Shown here piece by piece: positions 44,276-56,600 of a stretch of DNA of 64,000 nt. Location of the stretch: contig OZ022259.1 in assembly GCA_963978905.1 (NCBI GenBank), positions 18,264,068 through 18,328,067 of the forward strand, in the 5' to 3' direction. The notes below the pieces were generated by a model, which was not told where the DNA came from, ran no database searches, and worked only from the letters and a program-made list of their open reading frames with translations. How positions within the stretch are numbered: the first letter of the stretch is position 1; each line of letters opens with the position of its first letter. This DNA is from Trichostrongylus colubriformis. Lineage: Eukaryota; Nematoda; Chromadorea; Rhabditida; Trichostrongylidae. The position numbers and the translations under genes are program-made.

Positions 44276-45200
44276 TTGAAGTCCTTTACAAAAGTAGGTC
44301 ATAACAGCTGCAAAAATAACAATAGAGCGATGTACGAAGTCGAACAACTTGCACCCGCCGCGCTGCTGTTGCGTGCGACCACGACCGTGCGTCGAAATCC
44401 TGACCTAGCGATATATGACCGCGAGATGGCGTGTAACGATACGCGTGGTTGCGGTGTCGCAAAAGGACGCACGCGCGAAAGGTGTTGAGATTCCGTGCAC
44501 GACACGCAAACGGTCCTCACCACCATTTGTCGTGACTCGTGCACGACTCTTTTATCCCCGTTGGGCCGCGTGTGAAATATACGCGCACTTGTCATCATCT
44601 TGACCCTTGCTGCCATCCAAAGGGGATAAGCGGACTCACGCGCTAGGGTCCTATCGCGCATCTACCGTAACCGTGGAATGTTCTGGACCGTGCCGGCTTC
44701 AGGCCCAAAATCTTTCCTCGTCCTTAGTCTCTGCTCGTCCTGCGTCCCGAGCGGTCGGTTACGACGCCGCCTCCACTATCCTCCTCGTGCGCAGTGTCAT
44801 CAAGCGCACCCTTCGTTTCCGGAGAACATCTCTGCGCAGCTCCTCCCCCAAGCAGCCCCTGGTTCGCAGCCGCCATCGACCATCGTGGAACATCGTCGCA
44901 AGGATGTGGTATGGAGGAAGCAGGAACTTCCGTCCTCTGCTGGTGTGCGCCCGGACGTGCCGACGAAACCCTGGTCGACGCCGCCAAGTATGACGGAAGA
45001 GTTGCTTAGCCCTCGGCGCCCCCTAGTAAGGAGAGGACCGATCCCTTAGGTTCCTTTTTAGATTAGGCGTTTCACCTTTCGTGAAGTAGGCATAAATGCC
45101 GTTATAGTATATTGTGCTCGTGTTGTGTACGGGTATATAATCTAAGCGTATTTGGTGCATATTACATGCGGGGATCAATAAATACGTTGCGCATGTGATA
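44276..45200 (+). other. GC-rich open region with polyadenylation-like end, unknown
   Basis: Plus-strand frames are open at 44607-44993 and 44678-45049; the second ends with a Pro/Arg-rich segment (LSPRRPLVRRGPIP) and is followed at 45177-45182 by AATAAA. The composition differs from neighbours. This could be the 3' end of a retroelement gag/pol remnant or a 3' exon. I see no catalytic motif, so no function is assigned. Confidence 0.25.
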
Positions 45201-45720
45201 ATAACTACTTATTGATTGACTTGTTGTCAGCTATAACATCAGGGGTTTGGTTGATTAACGCGCAGGGTCTGTCTTGGGGTTAAACGGGGTACACCGACAC
45301 CAAGCGCAGTGGACGAGGTGCAGTCGGTGGGCCGAGAGGTCGTGGTGCAGTAGAAGTCGTATATCTAGGGCATCCAGGGGAGGACCGTTCCTTATCCCGT
45401 GGCAGGCTGAGTATTGGGCGCAATTCCCTGGCATTCCCTCTCCGCACACGGCGCTGGCGGCTTCACTCTCATTCTTGTGTGCCACAATCTTTTGCCCCGT
45501 GGAGCCTTCCCGCGTCGCGACACCATTCATATGCAGGCACGTCATAAGTTTGCGCGATTGCTTCTTGACCTAAAGATACACAGCCGAAGAACTCCGCCCA
45601 CCTTATAAAAAAATTTTGTCGAGTTACACAGGGATCACAACACGTGAACAGCTCATTGGTATGCATTAGAATATAAATTCACTGGGTGGCATGCGGAATG
45701 CGACACGATGCATGCTAACT

Positions 45721-45817
45721 TAAGGCGCTATGTGTAGTTGAGCGCCCGAGGCGATTTTGCCTGGAATACGGAGCAGAACATCTTATCGCTTTGGGACCCA
45801 ATTACATGCGGCGCCAC
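45721..45817. repeat. Short inverted repeat of the TTGGGTCC...AGCGA family
   Basis: Left AAGGCGCTATGTGTAGTTGA and CGAGGCGATTTT pair in inverted sense with ATCGCTTTGGGACCCAATTA and CATGCGGCGCC. About 97 bp, non-coding. Confidence 0.55.
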
Positions 45818-46269
45818 TGCCTCGCGTGCACTGCGTCGCATGTCGCACGCTGCGGTGCGAGTCTTTGCCCTTAAGATACACACACTGCGACTCAGAGTCG
45901 ATCAGACGGTATTCACGGTTTTCAATGCATTCTTTGTGCATCACATCACATGCATATGCGTGCATCACTTCCATCGTTCCAACTGAAAAGCAATACGTGG
46001 AGGTATGGCCATTATTACGGAAAATTCGTGTGGCCGCATGTGGCGCGCTGCGCAATGGGTGCGAGCTAGAAACTGAAGCGTTAGCCGAATAATAGATACC
46101 ATAACAATATCAAGGCTTAGGACAAGTGAATTGCGGATCATAAAGCGATGACAATGTGCTGCACTAGCCGTAATCACTTCAGAATCCAACCGGTACGCCG
46201 GGTCTAGCATGCACCCATTGTGAGGCGCGCAAAGCGCGTCCAGGCGAAACTTCTGTCTATGGCACACAC

Positions 46270-46760
46270 CCCTGTCGCCACTGGCACAAAGTCAAATGAC
46301 CTCAACGTATGCTCAGAACATAGTCCACACTAGCGGTTTTGCAGGAATGCCGTTATTAGGGAATTACGGGATAATTTCATCGTTTGGCGAGCATGGTACC
46401 ACATAAAAAATAAAAATGCCCGCTGAAACGCAAATAGTGAACCTTGAAGTCCGAAATACTGAGGTCTCGCTAGCACAGTAACAGCTTATAAAAGCTAGTC
46501 AGGGAATTTCCTTGGAACTCTGAAAAACTATCGAGATGGAGGAAAAAAGCTTTCTATTCGTCACGAATGTACTAGATGGCAGTGCATGGATGAGCAGGCG
46601 CTAGCAATTACTGAGTAGGGTCTTAATAGGAAATTTTAAACACGTCAAACGGTGAAATACTCATCTACTAAGCCGGTGTTTCACATTATACATATGAACA
46701 AGGTATATCTTTCTTCCTAAAACAAGAACATTGTTCGTTTACAACTCTCGAAGGAAGCGC
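46270..46760. other. No gene recognised
   Basis: AT-rich sequence with no supported ORF or repeat. Confidence 0.35.
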
Positions 46761-46918
46761 TCATGGAAGTCTAAGCTTTCTGTTTCCCATACTTTTAGCT
46801 GTATTTGTTTCCACGAGTCGCATGCCAAGTTTTACGCAAAAAACGGAATTCGTCCGGGCAGTAACGTGAATGAGCTGCGAGGGTCGTGAAACAAAGCGGA
46901 GGCCCCTCGCAGACATTG

Positions 46919-47193
46919 GCGGGTGTGTGTAGTTACGACGGAAAATCGCGTGGCCGCCCGCGGCGAGCGGCTCGGCAGGTGCGAGTACCAGCGGCAGGGC
47001 ATGGCAGCCTTCAAGCGAGGCAGTGTGGCATGGGTGGAGGAGGCAGGGTGGCATAGGTGCAGGAGGCAATGTGGTATGGGTGGAAGTGCAGAGGTGACGC
47101 AGCCACGCTCTTCTGGCCCCCAAGAGAAATCGATTCGGCAAGTTGTGCTTGTGGCGCCGCGAATGCGATTTCCCGTCATAACTGCACACACAC
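46919..47193. mobile_element. ~275-bp MITE (GTGTGCGGATATGACG ends), copy 3
   Basis: Left GGGTGTGTGTAGTTACGACG and right CGTCATAACTGCACACACAC are the ends. It is ~40 bp longer than its relatives because the core GAGGCAGTGTGGCATGGGTG is followed by two further near-copies (GAGGCAGGGTGGCATAGGTG and GAGGCAATGTGGTATGGGTG). The 198-codon minus ORF is an artefact of the repeat. Confidence 0.8.
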
Positions 47194-47663
47194 GACATTG
47201 GCTTGGTTTCCTTATTACATCTCATCTCGGGCACGTGACCGCAGCCCTCCGCCTCACACCCTCGCGATTCGCCCATCTTACCCGCAGGGAATATCTCTGC
47301 TGGGTTTTGATCTTTTCGCTTCAGCGAAGGCAGTGAACAGGTACAACATAACTTCATGGGAATGAGAAAAACTCATACTTCCGTGGACGATTCTGAGCGA
47401 ACCTCAACCCCCCCCCCCCACACAAGCCATAGCCTTGGTCTCAGACCTTAGGTGCTGTGCTGTCGAGAGACAAAACTCTATTCAACATAATGACTACGAC
47501 CAAATCGCTGAATGTAATTGCGAACTTGTGCTGGGGAGACCACCAGCATTCTGCGATTAGGGTGGCCCGCGTGGTTATTTACAGAATACCACCAATACAG
47601 ACAATCACTTTGCCGCTTCAATTCAGACACACACAAGCTATTTTGATGAAAGCATGGACTTAC

Positions 47664-50600
47664 CCTAAAAAGACAAACCAGTACCAAATATTGAATAGAA
47701 AGAAGCATGTTGGAAATATCACGGATGATGCCTGAAATTTTAATAAATCGACATCGAGTTCAAATCGAATTGTTTTCTTTGAAGGAACCGAGAGAGGGGG
47801 GGGGGGGCAAGTATTGTAGGAGTGTCACGAACATTCGAGCTTATCAGAAACTGTAGCGAAAAACTCGTTGAAGCATGCGACATGGGGCATTAGCGGGGAT
47901 TCTAGCGCGCTTCACCTCGAACTATACGCTTCAGTGGCCATGTTGCCCGATGGTAGCGGGCCGACGCCACTGTCTGTGTAGGGACTATTTGATGATTGAT
48001 TTATTGATTGATTCAGTGGATTTGATTTCATTCATGATGATGTTGAACAAGTAAAACAGCACACAGGAACAGATAAGTAGAAAAGTAAAACAGCACACAG
48101 GAACAGATAAGTAGAAAACGACAGAGTGAGAAAAAAAGTGTTCATAATTCAAAAAAGCCCAATGAATCCACACTCGACGTCTCAGCAAGGCGTCGTGTGT
48201 GCAATTGCGACAAACTGAACGAACTGCAAGCGTTCACCGTGAGCCGAAATTGCCCCCTCCCAGTGCCTATTAAAGGATGAAGGGTTACCCAGGTTTCAGG
48301 AAAGACGGACAAGGAAATGTTTAGCGATAACGAGAACAAATAAAAATGGCCCACCTTGTCGAGCTTCATCGCAGTCCATTCACGACATTTCATACATAAC
48401 CACGAGCAGTGGCATCTGTAATGGGAGATCTATTGCATTTGCCTTCACTGCGCCCAATCTGTTCCTGTTCTATTCTAGAAAGGTGGCCACCCAAAATTGG
48501 CCCAAACCCTGTTATACAGATTAAATCAATTTTTCATTGTAAGAGAGTGTGTTTATGCTGTGGGTGGGTTTCATATGGGAAGCAGTCATCGTGAAACTGA
48601 ATAGAAATGTAGAATTTCATTTCTGTTCGCATAGTTTAAAGGGTCCTTTCCAGCTGCCGCTTTTCAGGTCACATCCATACTCTGCGGAGCCGGAGGTAGG
48701 GCGTGACTTCTTGTCTCTACGTCTCCGCCTATGCCACCCTGCCTCGCTGCCTGCGTTGTCTCTGCACCACCTCCGCGTCGCACTACTTCACTGCCTTTGA
48801 ACGCGCAACCGCGCCCTGCCGGTGCTGAGTATGAACACAGGCTTAGATCCACATTTGCATGGTCGACCTCTTGCATTCGGCAGTTCGGAACGGCGCACAT
48901 CGATATTGTAGACCGAAAGGGCCTGGGATAGTATATGTGTGGAGTAGATTCAGATCAAGAGTAGGAGGATCTGAATTTTTCAAGCAACTCTTGTACGTCA
49001 GTGTGACTACTGGGTCTTGTAACATTTCCAGTGTAGCTCCAGGTATGGAGAGGGGTTAGCTTACAAAAATTTTACTAAACACGAAGCTTCATCCCAGCAC
49101 CGAAGTGATAATTCCATTATCGTACGAGCTACTTTGGCCTACGACCAAAATGCACTGGCCCCTGATTAAAATTCGATAATCCTAAATCAATCCAAAAATC
49201 CATCTGAAAGTGGGAAGCTGCTAATAACTTCCTGATAAAAAGACCTTTCTATGGTCAGAGGGACAAATAAAAAAATTAAAAGAATAATAACATTCACGAA
49301 CTTGATAGAGGCATGATGACCATTTCTCGATAGATATCCTACAACAGCCAATTCTATAAGCGACGCAAAGATGAAGGCCATCGAACTGAGAATCCATACA
49401 TCTATGGCTGAAAGAGAGCAGCACAAAGTAATTTCTTATAAATAAAATATTTTTACACAGCAGTTATGAAAGGAATCAGATCCTAATTCGAAAGAATCAA
49501 CCAATCAGTTTACTTCATTATTCTATAACGCACTGTAGGCGGCAAAAAAATGGGAACGAGTTGGAAAAGGATGTAAGCACAAACCTTTCACATCACTAGT
49601 TTTGGGCAGGTTATTGACGACGGAACCGAATTGAAACCTGAACATCGCATTTCTTGAGAGATAAGAATTATACGCTCAAATGATTTTTGCATGGTTTTAG
49701 CACACTCCACTTGTATCGTAATGCCACTGTTAGGAATTATGAGAAAAATCAGAATTGGAAAGACCGTCCTTTTTGAAGTGTGTGCTTAGTTAGAACTGGA
49801 CTTTGAAGAGCGGTGTTCGGCGACGCGTTGCGCGCGAGGCTAGAAACGTTTTAAGCAGCCTTCATACTTTGCGGAGTTGCTGCCCGCGGCAGGGTGTGGC
49901 TGCGTCCGAGAGCAGTGAGACTAATTGGCGCTGGCGGAGACGCAGAGACGACGCAGCCCCGCCTCACCTTCGGCACCACAGAGTACTTGATTTTGGTAGT
50001 TTTTCGCTTAGAAAAGACATCGCTTTGAAACATGTGACAAGTTATTCCAGTCTGTGATGAAACACGCCTTGAGATGCGCATCTTGGATTGTCTATTGCTG
50101 CGTCGCATAGGTGCGCTTCGGTACGGGTCTGCATCACCTCTTCAGTGAAGTAGAGGGTGCGAAAGCACGTCGCTGGCAAGGGCCCATGGTATTGGGTCAT
50201 TCCATAAGTAGTGTCGCTTTTTTCGAGCGGAATTTTTTCTTATAAAGTTGCAGGTTTGTGTGGCAGTTCATATATCACACGGAAGAGATTTTCCTGCTCT
50301 ACAAAAGGACAGTTTAGTTTTTTTGTCCGTCATAGTGGAGCCGACCTTCATTCTGGCGAAGCGGTTGGTCGACAAAATTTTAACCAAACCGGCAATTAAT
50401 TAAAACATTACCTTGCACTTCGGAAAAATTGATGAATCATGTGTCTCGTACTTAGCCCCGACCTCTTCTATACATAAGTTCCACCAATTAATTGACTGAG
50501 AGGTCGCCTCGCGCGCTCTCCAACTTTGATTTTTCCGTCACAACCCGATGATTTTTGGCAATTTCTTCGCCCACGGCAAGAAAAATTTCTTAATAATTTG

Positions 50601-53600
50601 GTTCAAAGAGTGGTGAAAAGTCAAATAGAGGTAAAGGGTAGTGATGGGGAAGCATAACCCACCGGATTCCTTGAATATCTGCTTAAAAAAAGAGATTGTG
50701 AAATAATGTCATCTGGGCCCCTATGACACGGTTTTGAAATCCAATCTGAATCGCAGCCAAAATGAAATCAAAACAGATTTTCGATAGAACGGAGAAAACC
50801 CTTACGAATAATTTTTGAAGCAAAGCTGAGCAAGGGATTTCAAAAGAAAAATTTCGTTTTGAATAAATGCGATTGTTTTCGAAAAAAGGAATTAGGAAAA
50901 TAAAGACGTGAGTAATCAATCAAACAATTGTTGGATTTGTAGAAGAGGGCGAGGCCAAGTACGGCACACATGACTGGTTGATTTTCCTCAAGTAAAAGAT
51001 AGTGTTTCAATTAATTGCCGGTTTTGTCAATTTTTGTCAATTGGACCTATCCCTTTGCCAGTCTGAAAATCGGCCTCATTTCAATACATCCGGAAATTGT
51101 ACACACCATATTATAGAACGACGAAATCGCTCTCGAACGATGTGTGGAGTGCCACACAAACTTGTAACTCTATCAGAAAAATTTTCGTTCGAAAAAAACG
51201 ACATTACGCATGGGATGACCCATTAGAAGGAGGGTCCTATTCCCCTACCATTTCATTCCGTTCTTTTTCAAAAAAATCTACATAGTATCTCTGTACTTTC
51301 AGATTCCGTAACTGGCCAGTTACCTCTTTGGCGTATATAATTTTCAAACGATTTTATTCAAATTAACATACGTGAGAGCTAATAGTGAGTTCACACCAAC
51401 AGTAGTTCGAGATGGGACTTGCTCCGCGCCGAGGTAGAATGAGACCTGAAAATATTCGAAAGAAATTCTGAATTTCAGATGGCGAAGCTTTCATGGAAAG
51501 ATTGACGATATGCCTAGATGCACTTACCCATGAAATGAACACAGATATATAGGCGGGAACGTATACCTAAAAATAGCATATATTAATGAAATTGATGAAA
51601 TACCTGGAAATGCTTTATTTTACATATGCCGCACAAACCTGTAATATATAGAAACCGTATAACCGTTGAAAAGTGAAAGTTGCAATTAGTTCGTTGAAGA
51701 TTCCAGGTGGATAAAGCTGAATACTCATCGGATAGTGAGCGTATTTACAGAGCGAATAGAAAATGTCATTGCCACTAATTCTGCTACAATTACATATTGT
51801 ATGCGAGATGATATGCTATCGTTGAAAATGAGGACCGGCGAACTCTCCTCACAAGCGCATTCCAAGTTCGCCGGAAGGGAGGTCCAGGTGGCTTTTCATC
51901 GGTAAAAGTGCGTTCATGGGTGTTGCGCATCCGGGGTAGCGGGCACGCCCACAACTCTCTACTACCGATTACAAGTCAGCTCGACTTCTCGTTCCAAATG
52001 AAATGGGATGAGCCTTTAATTATTTGAAGGAAATCAAGTTTCTAATGGGTCTTAAAAGCAAATTTGGAAACACATAGTGCCATTTGAAAAAAAAAGCTTT
52101 GATTCTGATCTGGTTAGAGGAGACATGAGTCACTGATCATTGGAAGCAAAATAGCTCACCCGAAGCTCGCTACTCGCTGAAAAATCTACGAGTACGTAAT
52201 CCGGAAGAGTGATGTTTCCTTTCATTATCGTTATCGGTGGAACTGTGTCAATCCATTCCATTTCCACCTGAAAACGCAATCTAAATGAAGCAATATCTTC
52301 TCACTGACAATGGCTGTGACACATCCGACTGCTGAAAGTGATGAAAGACATGCTAAGAACTGTGACAGGGGAAAAACAAAATGAAATTGCTGATGTCCGA
52401 AAAATCGAACAGGTGGGTTTGGTGGCAGAGGTTTTAAGGACACCGAAAGGGGTAAATCTGGCATTAAGGATTAACTGGAGAGTATGAAAATGGGGGTACT
52501 CACTAGTGTGATATTAGAGAAAAAACGAACAAAACAGCGAAAGCCTCAAGAAGTATAAACGCGAACCCCCTCTTCTTCCTCTCATCTTTCCTTTCGCGCC
52601 TCTCTGCATCACTAACCGGTGTGGTGGATGCAGGCGGACGAGGGGCTAGGTCAAACGGCCGCGATCGTCGTCCCGCCCGCGCCTGCAACTCCCCATGGAT
52701 GAACGGCAGCGCGACTCACAATACTGCGGCATCGTGATAGGAACCCAAGTCGCGCTATTTCAATGCGAGTTTCGCCACACATCACCTCTATTGGGCAAAA
52801 TATTTGTTCACAAAATATGCCCTCCCACTTCACACTTTTTCTTTGGCCTAGGCGATGCCTTCAACAAACGTTTCATATCAGTAAAATGTCGATCGAAGCA
52901 ACCCGAATTTATGATACGCAGTGAGGTGCAACCCCGTTGCGTCTGTTTGGAAGCACAGCAATGACACGGTGGCTGTGAGCATATGCGTAGGGCATTCTCT
53001 TGGAATGCGCTCTTCAGATGGCACCACATACTGTCTTCCTAGCCTTCTTTCCAGTGCATGTTTGCCCTTTTAACTACTACAGCCCGGCAATCTGGAAGAT
53101 GTGGTCTCTTATTGAAAGAACCTTCAATCTTGGCAAATATAGGATGTGTGAACAATCTATGGGATCAGGCACCCACGATCTGAGAAATCCTCATCAGTGA
53201 AAGCGTATTTTTAGCCCTCCTTTTTCTAGTGATTTTGAAACGGTGAGGTGTCTTCTGAGGAAAAAGATGTCGATAACCATATTTTGTACTACGTCACAAC
53301 ACTATGATTTACGACCATTGACGACCTTTTTGGGATACCCTTTCAGCATACCAGCAGCATCACAGTGACGGAGGGACAGGGAAAGGAGGTGTGTGATTGT
53401 GGTCGGTTTAGTGGGTCATATTTCTCAAAAATTTGACTCACCGCTATGCTTGACCATGCTCTCGCACCCCACCACAGCATGCACTTGGTTTTTGTTCACA
53501 TTCTGAGGGTACTCATTCAGGCTCGTAAGGTTATAAGCGTACCTGATCATGATTATGCGTGAAGCTTTCGTAGAACAGCATACAACGTTGCTGATCAATG

Positions 53601-56600
53601 GGAAATGTTCTGAAACATTGAGATTTAGCAGTTCTTCGAGCTGTCATATTTACTTCGTCGACAGCTTTCAGCTTTGCAGTGCTCAGTTTCAAAGCAAAGA
53701 TAGCATTAGCCATTATTTGGTTATAAATAAAAGATAAAGTTTTTGGCGTTACTCATTCCTTTCTGTGATGCGCCGCACATTGTAGTTCCATTCAGAATCG
53801 TGATGGCTGGTGAATGTGATGTGGCCTACACAATGACTTGCGGTGGCCAGCCGATGTACAAGCCAGTGCTTTTACCTCACGGACGCCGTGAGTGCCTCAC
53901 GGACGAGTCTGGTACCAATTCGCCGACCCGACCGTGGAGGAATGGGAGGAATGGAAGGCTTGGTTGGCCTGGGCGGGCGTTCGTGCGAGATTTGATCACC
54001 GCACCATGAGAGAGGGCCTGTCACTACACCACCTCCGCCCATTTCATCCTTTATTATCTGGTTACCGGTCCAAAATGAGAGGATTGTACTGAGTGGTGCA
54101 GTACCGAAGAAAAAGTGAATGTATCGGACAAAAACTCTAGAAAAATTGGGGGACCTGAGCTCTCATTGTTGATGAGTTTTGTGTCTGTCGGAATTACGTA
54201 GATCTATGGTGTGCGACGGTTATCTTGAGCATAGGGCGAAACCCCTTGCATAAGCAACCAAAATACAAGGAGTCTGATAACCTGGGAGCAGCTTTAGCAA
54301 AGTGCTGGAGCGTGTATTTCATGTTCGCTACACAGCGTCTACTTGGACTCCTGACTTTTCACTACAGTTAAACGAATCGTCCACGGAATTTCCATGATTT
54401 TAATTCCCTTCATATCACTTTAATAGATACAGTGCATGAACAGGAAAAGCAATCCGAAAAATTATGAAAATAGCATTTTGCCCGAATTCCCACCAAGAAG
54501 CATTTAAACAGCCGTCGGCGGCAGAGCGCACTTCAAATTTTCGCGCCCATTGTTGACCTGCTTCCCGCTCTACGTCCCTGACCACTACCGTCGCCTCTTT
54601 GCTCCTGAAGCTCTCGCAGCCCTACTTCCCCAGACGCCCCACCCCGTTAAACGTTACTCTGAGGAGTCCATCTCAGCCAGATTCTAGTTTTTTCCCTGAA
54701 ACTTTGTATGTGGCCGTAGTATACAAATACAGCATAAAAATATGGGTAAAAGAAGATCTCAAATTTCTGTGGAGGGTTCTTTCAATATACGCAGCCTTCA
54801 TAAATTCTTTTAGCTGCTGCTTAGTAATTGTTTTGACTATCTTCATCAATATCTTTTACTATGGATTTAGACGTCCACTTAACTACATAGTCTAGTTCGT
54901 TGCTCTTCATTTCATTTATGTAATATGAATAGAGTAAATACAAATGCCCTACCTCAACGTATTCGAGCAAGGGCCCGTCAATTTGATGCGGTAGTTGTAC
55001 CAGATACTGCCATTACTATAAATCTGCAGGAAGATATTCTTGAATGGGCTCGAATGAATGTTCGCCAGTTTGCTGTTTACGAAACAAGCATGGGGATTCC
55101 AAATCTTTTCCAAGATGGTGCGGCCATCAACGGACATGTTACTAAACAAGTATATACAGTAGCGGTCAAAAGTTTGAAAACTTTTTGAATTTTCAACCTC
55201 CGTCGATTAAGAAACAACCGAGTTATCTCAAATTCACAGAATAGCCATAAAATCAAGTAGAGAACACGATGTGGAACGTCGTTTTTCGAGAGTGGAAATT
55301 TTGAGTGAGGAAATGCTGTTTATTCCAAAAAGGTGCGTCAAAAGTTTGGAAACTTCTCGATAGCAAAGAAAATCGAACCTAACAACGACAGAATAAAGTT
55401 AAAGTTTGAAGTTTTTGGCGTTAATCAACCCCTTCTGTGAGATGCGCCGCACATTCTAGTTCCATTCAGAATCGTGATGGCTGGTGAATGTGATGTGGCC
55501 TATACAATGACTTGCGGTGGCCAGCCGATGTACAAGTCAGTGCATTTATCCTCCCAGACGAGTCTGGTACCAATCTACCGACCCCGGAGGGATGGAAGGC
55601 TTGGTTGGCCTGGGCGGGCGTTGATGCGGGATTTGATCCCCGCACCATGAGAGTGGGGTGCGCGCCATCTGTCACTACACCACCTCCGCCCTCAAAGACA
55701 GAATACGAGACAAAAACTAGTACTTCGTTGGAAACCGCGTGAATCAATGACAGCCTTACACCTTCTGGGCATTGACTCGACCAGAGCATCAATTTTGGAC
55801 TGAGGGATCGAAGCCTATTCTTTCAACAAAATATCATTTTTTTCATCGCAATTCTTCACTGAAATGTGTCTTGTACGACGCTGAAATTCCTCCCAAAGGT
55901 GCTCAATCGGATTGAGGTTCGGACTGGCTTGGCCACTTCATGACAGTAATTTTATTCGATCTCAGGAAGTCGGTCACGAGGCGGGAATGCCTCGGATCAT
56001 TGTCATGCTGAAAAATCCATTCCCTAGGCATTCTTTGACGGGCAGAAGGAAGCATGGTACTCTCTAGGATTCTCTTGTACACGGACGAGTCCATATACTC
56101 TTGGATACGGAAAAGTGGGCCAACGCCACATAGACCAAAACATCCCCATACCATCACATTACCTCCGCCATGCTTCAGTGTTGGTACCTGGTACTTGAGA
56201 TGATTTCTCTTGTTCACAGACGTCTCACGTACTTCAAACCATCGCTGCCAAAGAAGCAGAACTTCGATCCATCGCTGATTAACACTTTTCCCCACCCTTC
56301 TCCGGTCCAGGCAAGGTGCTGACGCGCGAAACTCAGTCGCGCCTTCCTATTCTTTGAGCTCACTAGTGGCTTCCTGCTGGGAAGTCTTCCAAATAATCCG
56401 TCAGCTCTCAGACGATGCTGAACAGTACTTTGACTGACAGAAAGGCTCGAAAAATTGTCACTTGCTTGAGAATGTCCGTTGACGAAGCGCGCGGGTCAGC
56501 ATGCGAGGCCCTTACGATGAATGTGTTGACCCTTGGTGTCGTTTTACGAGGTCTTCCTGAACGATAAGTTTTCACCACACCTCCTTGCCTTTGGTAGCGC

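Noticed and set aside
44607..45049. LTR-retrotransposon gag/pol
   Set aside because: The region is GC-rich and open with a nearby AATAAA, but I see no protease, RT, integrase or zinc-knuckle motif and no LTR pair.
46761..47357. 198-codon minus-strand ORF
   Set aside because: Mostly produced by the third copy of the ~235-bp MITE; GC-rich arms keep several frames open.
51639..51716. Frameshift in the channel gene before TM1
   Set aside because: On re-reading, the exon is 78 bases and ends in frame as GFYILQ, which joins the TM1 exon in phase 0; there is no frameshift.
54599..55188. Plus-strand ORFs of 98 and 87 codons with a hydrophobic stretch
   Set aside because: The second is antisense to the channel exon at 54953-55141, whose minus-strand protein matches the receptor family; the first lies in the adjoining intron.
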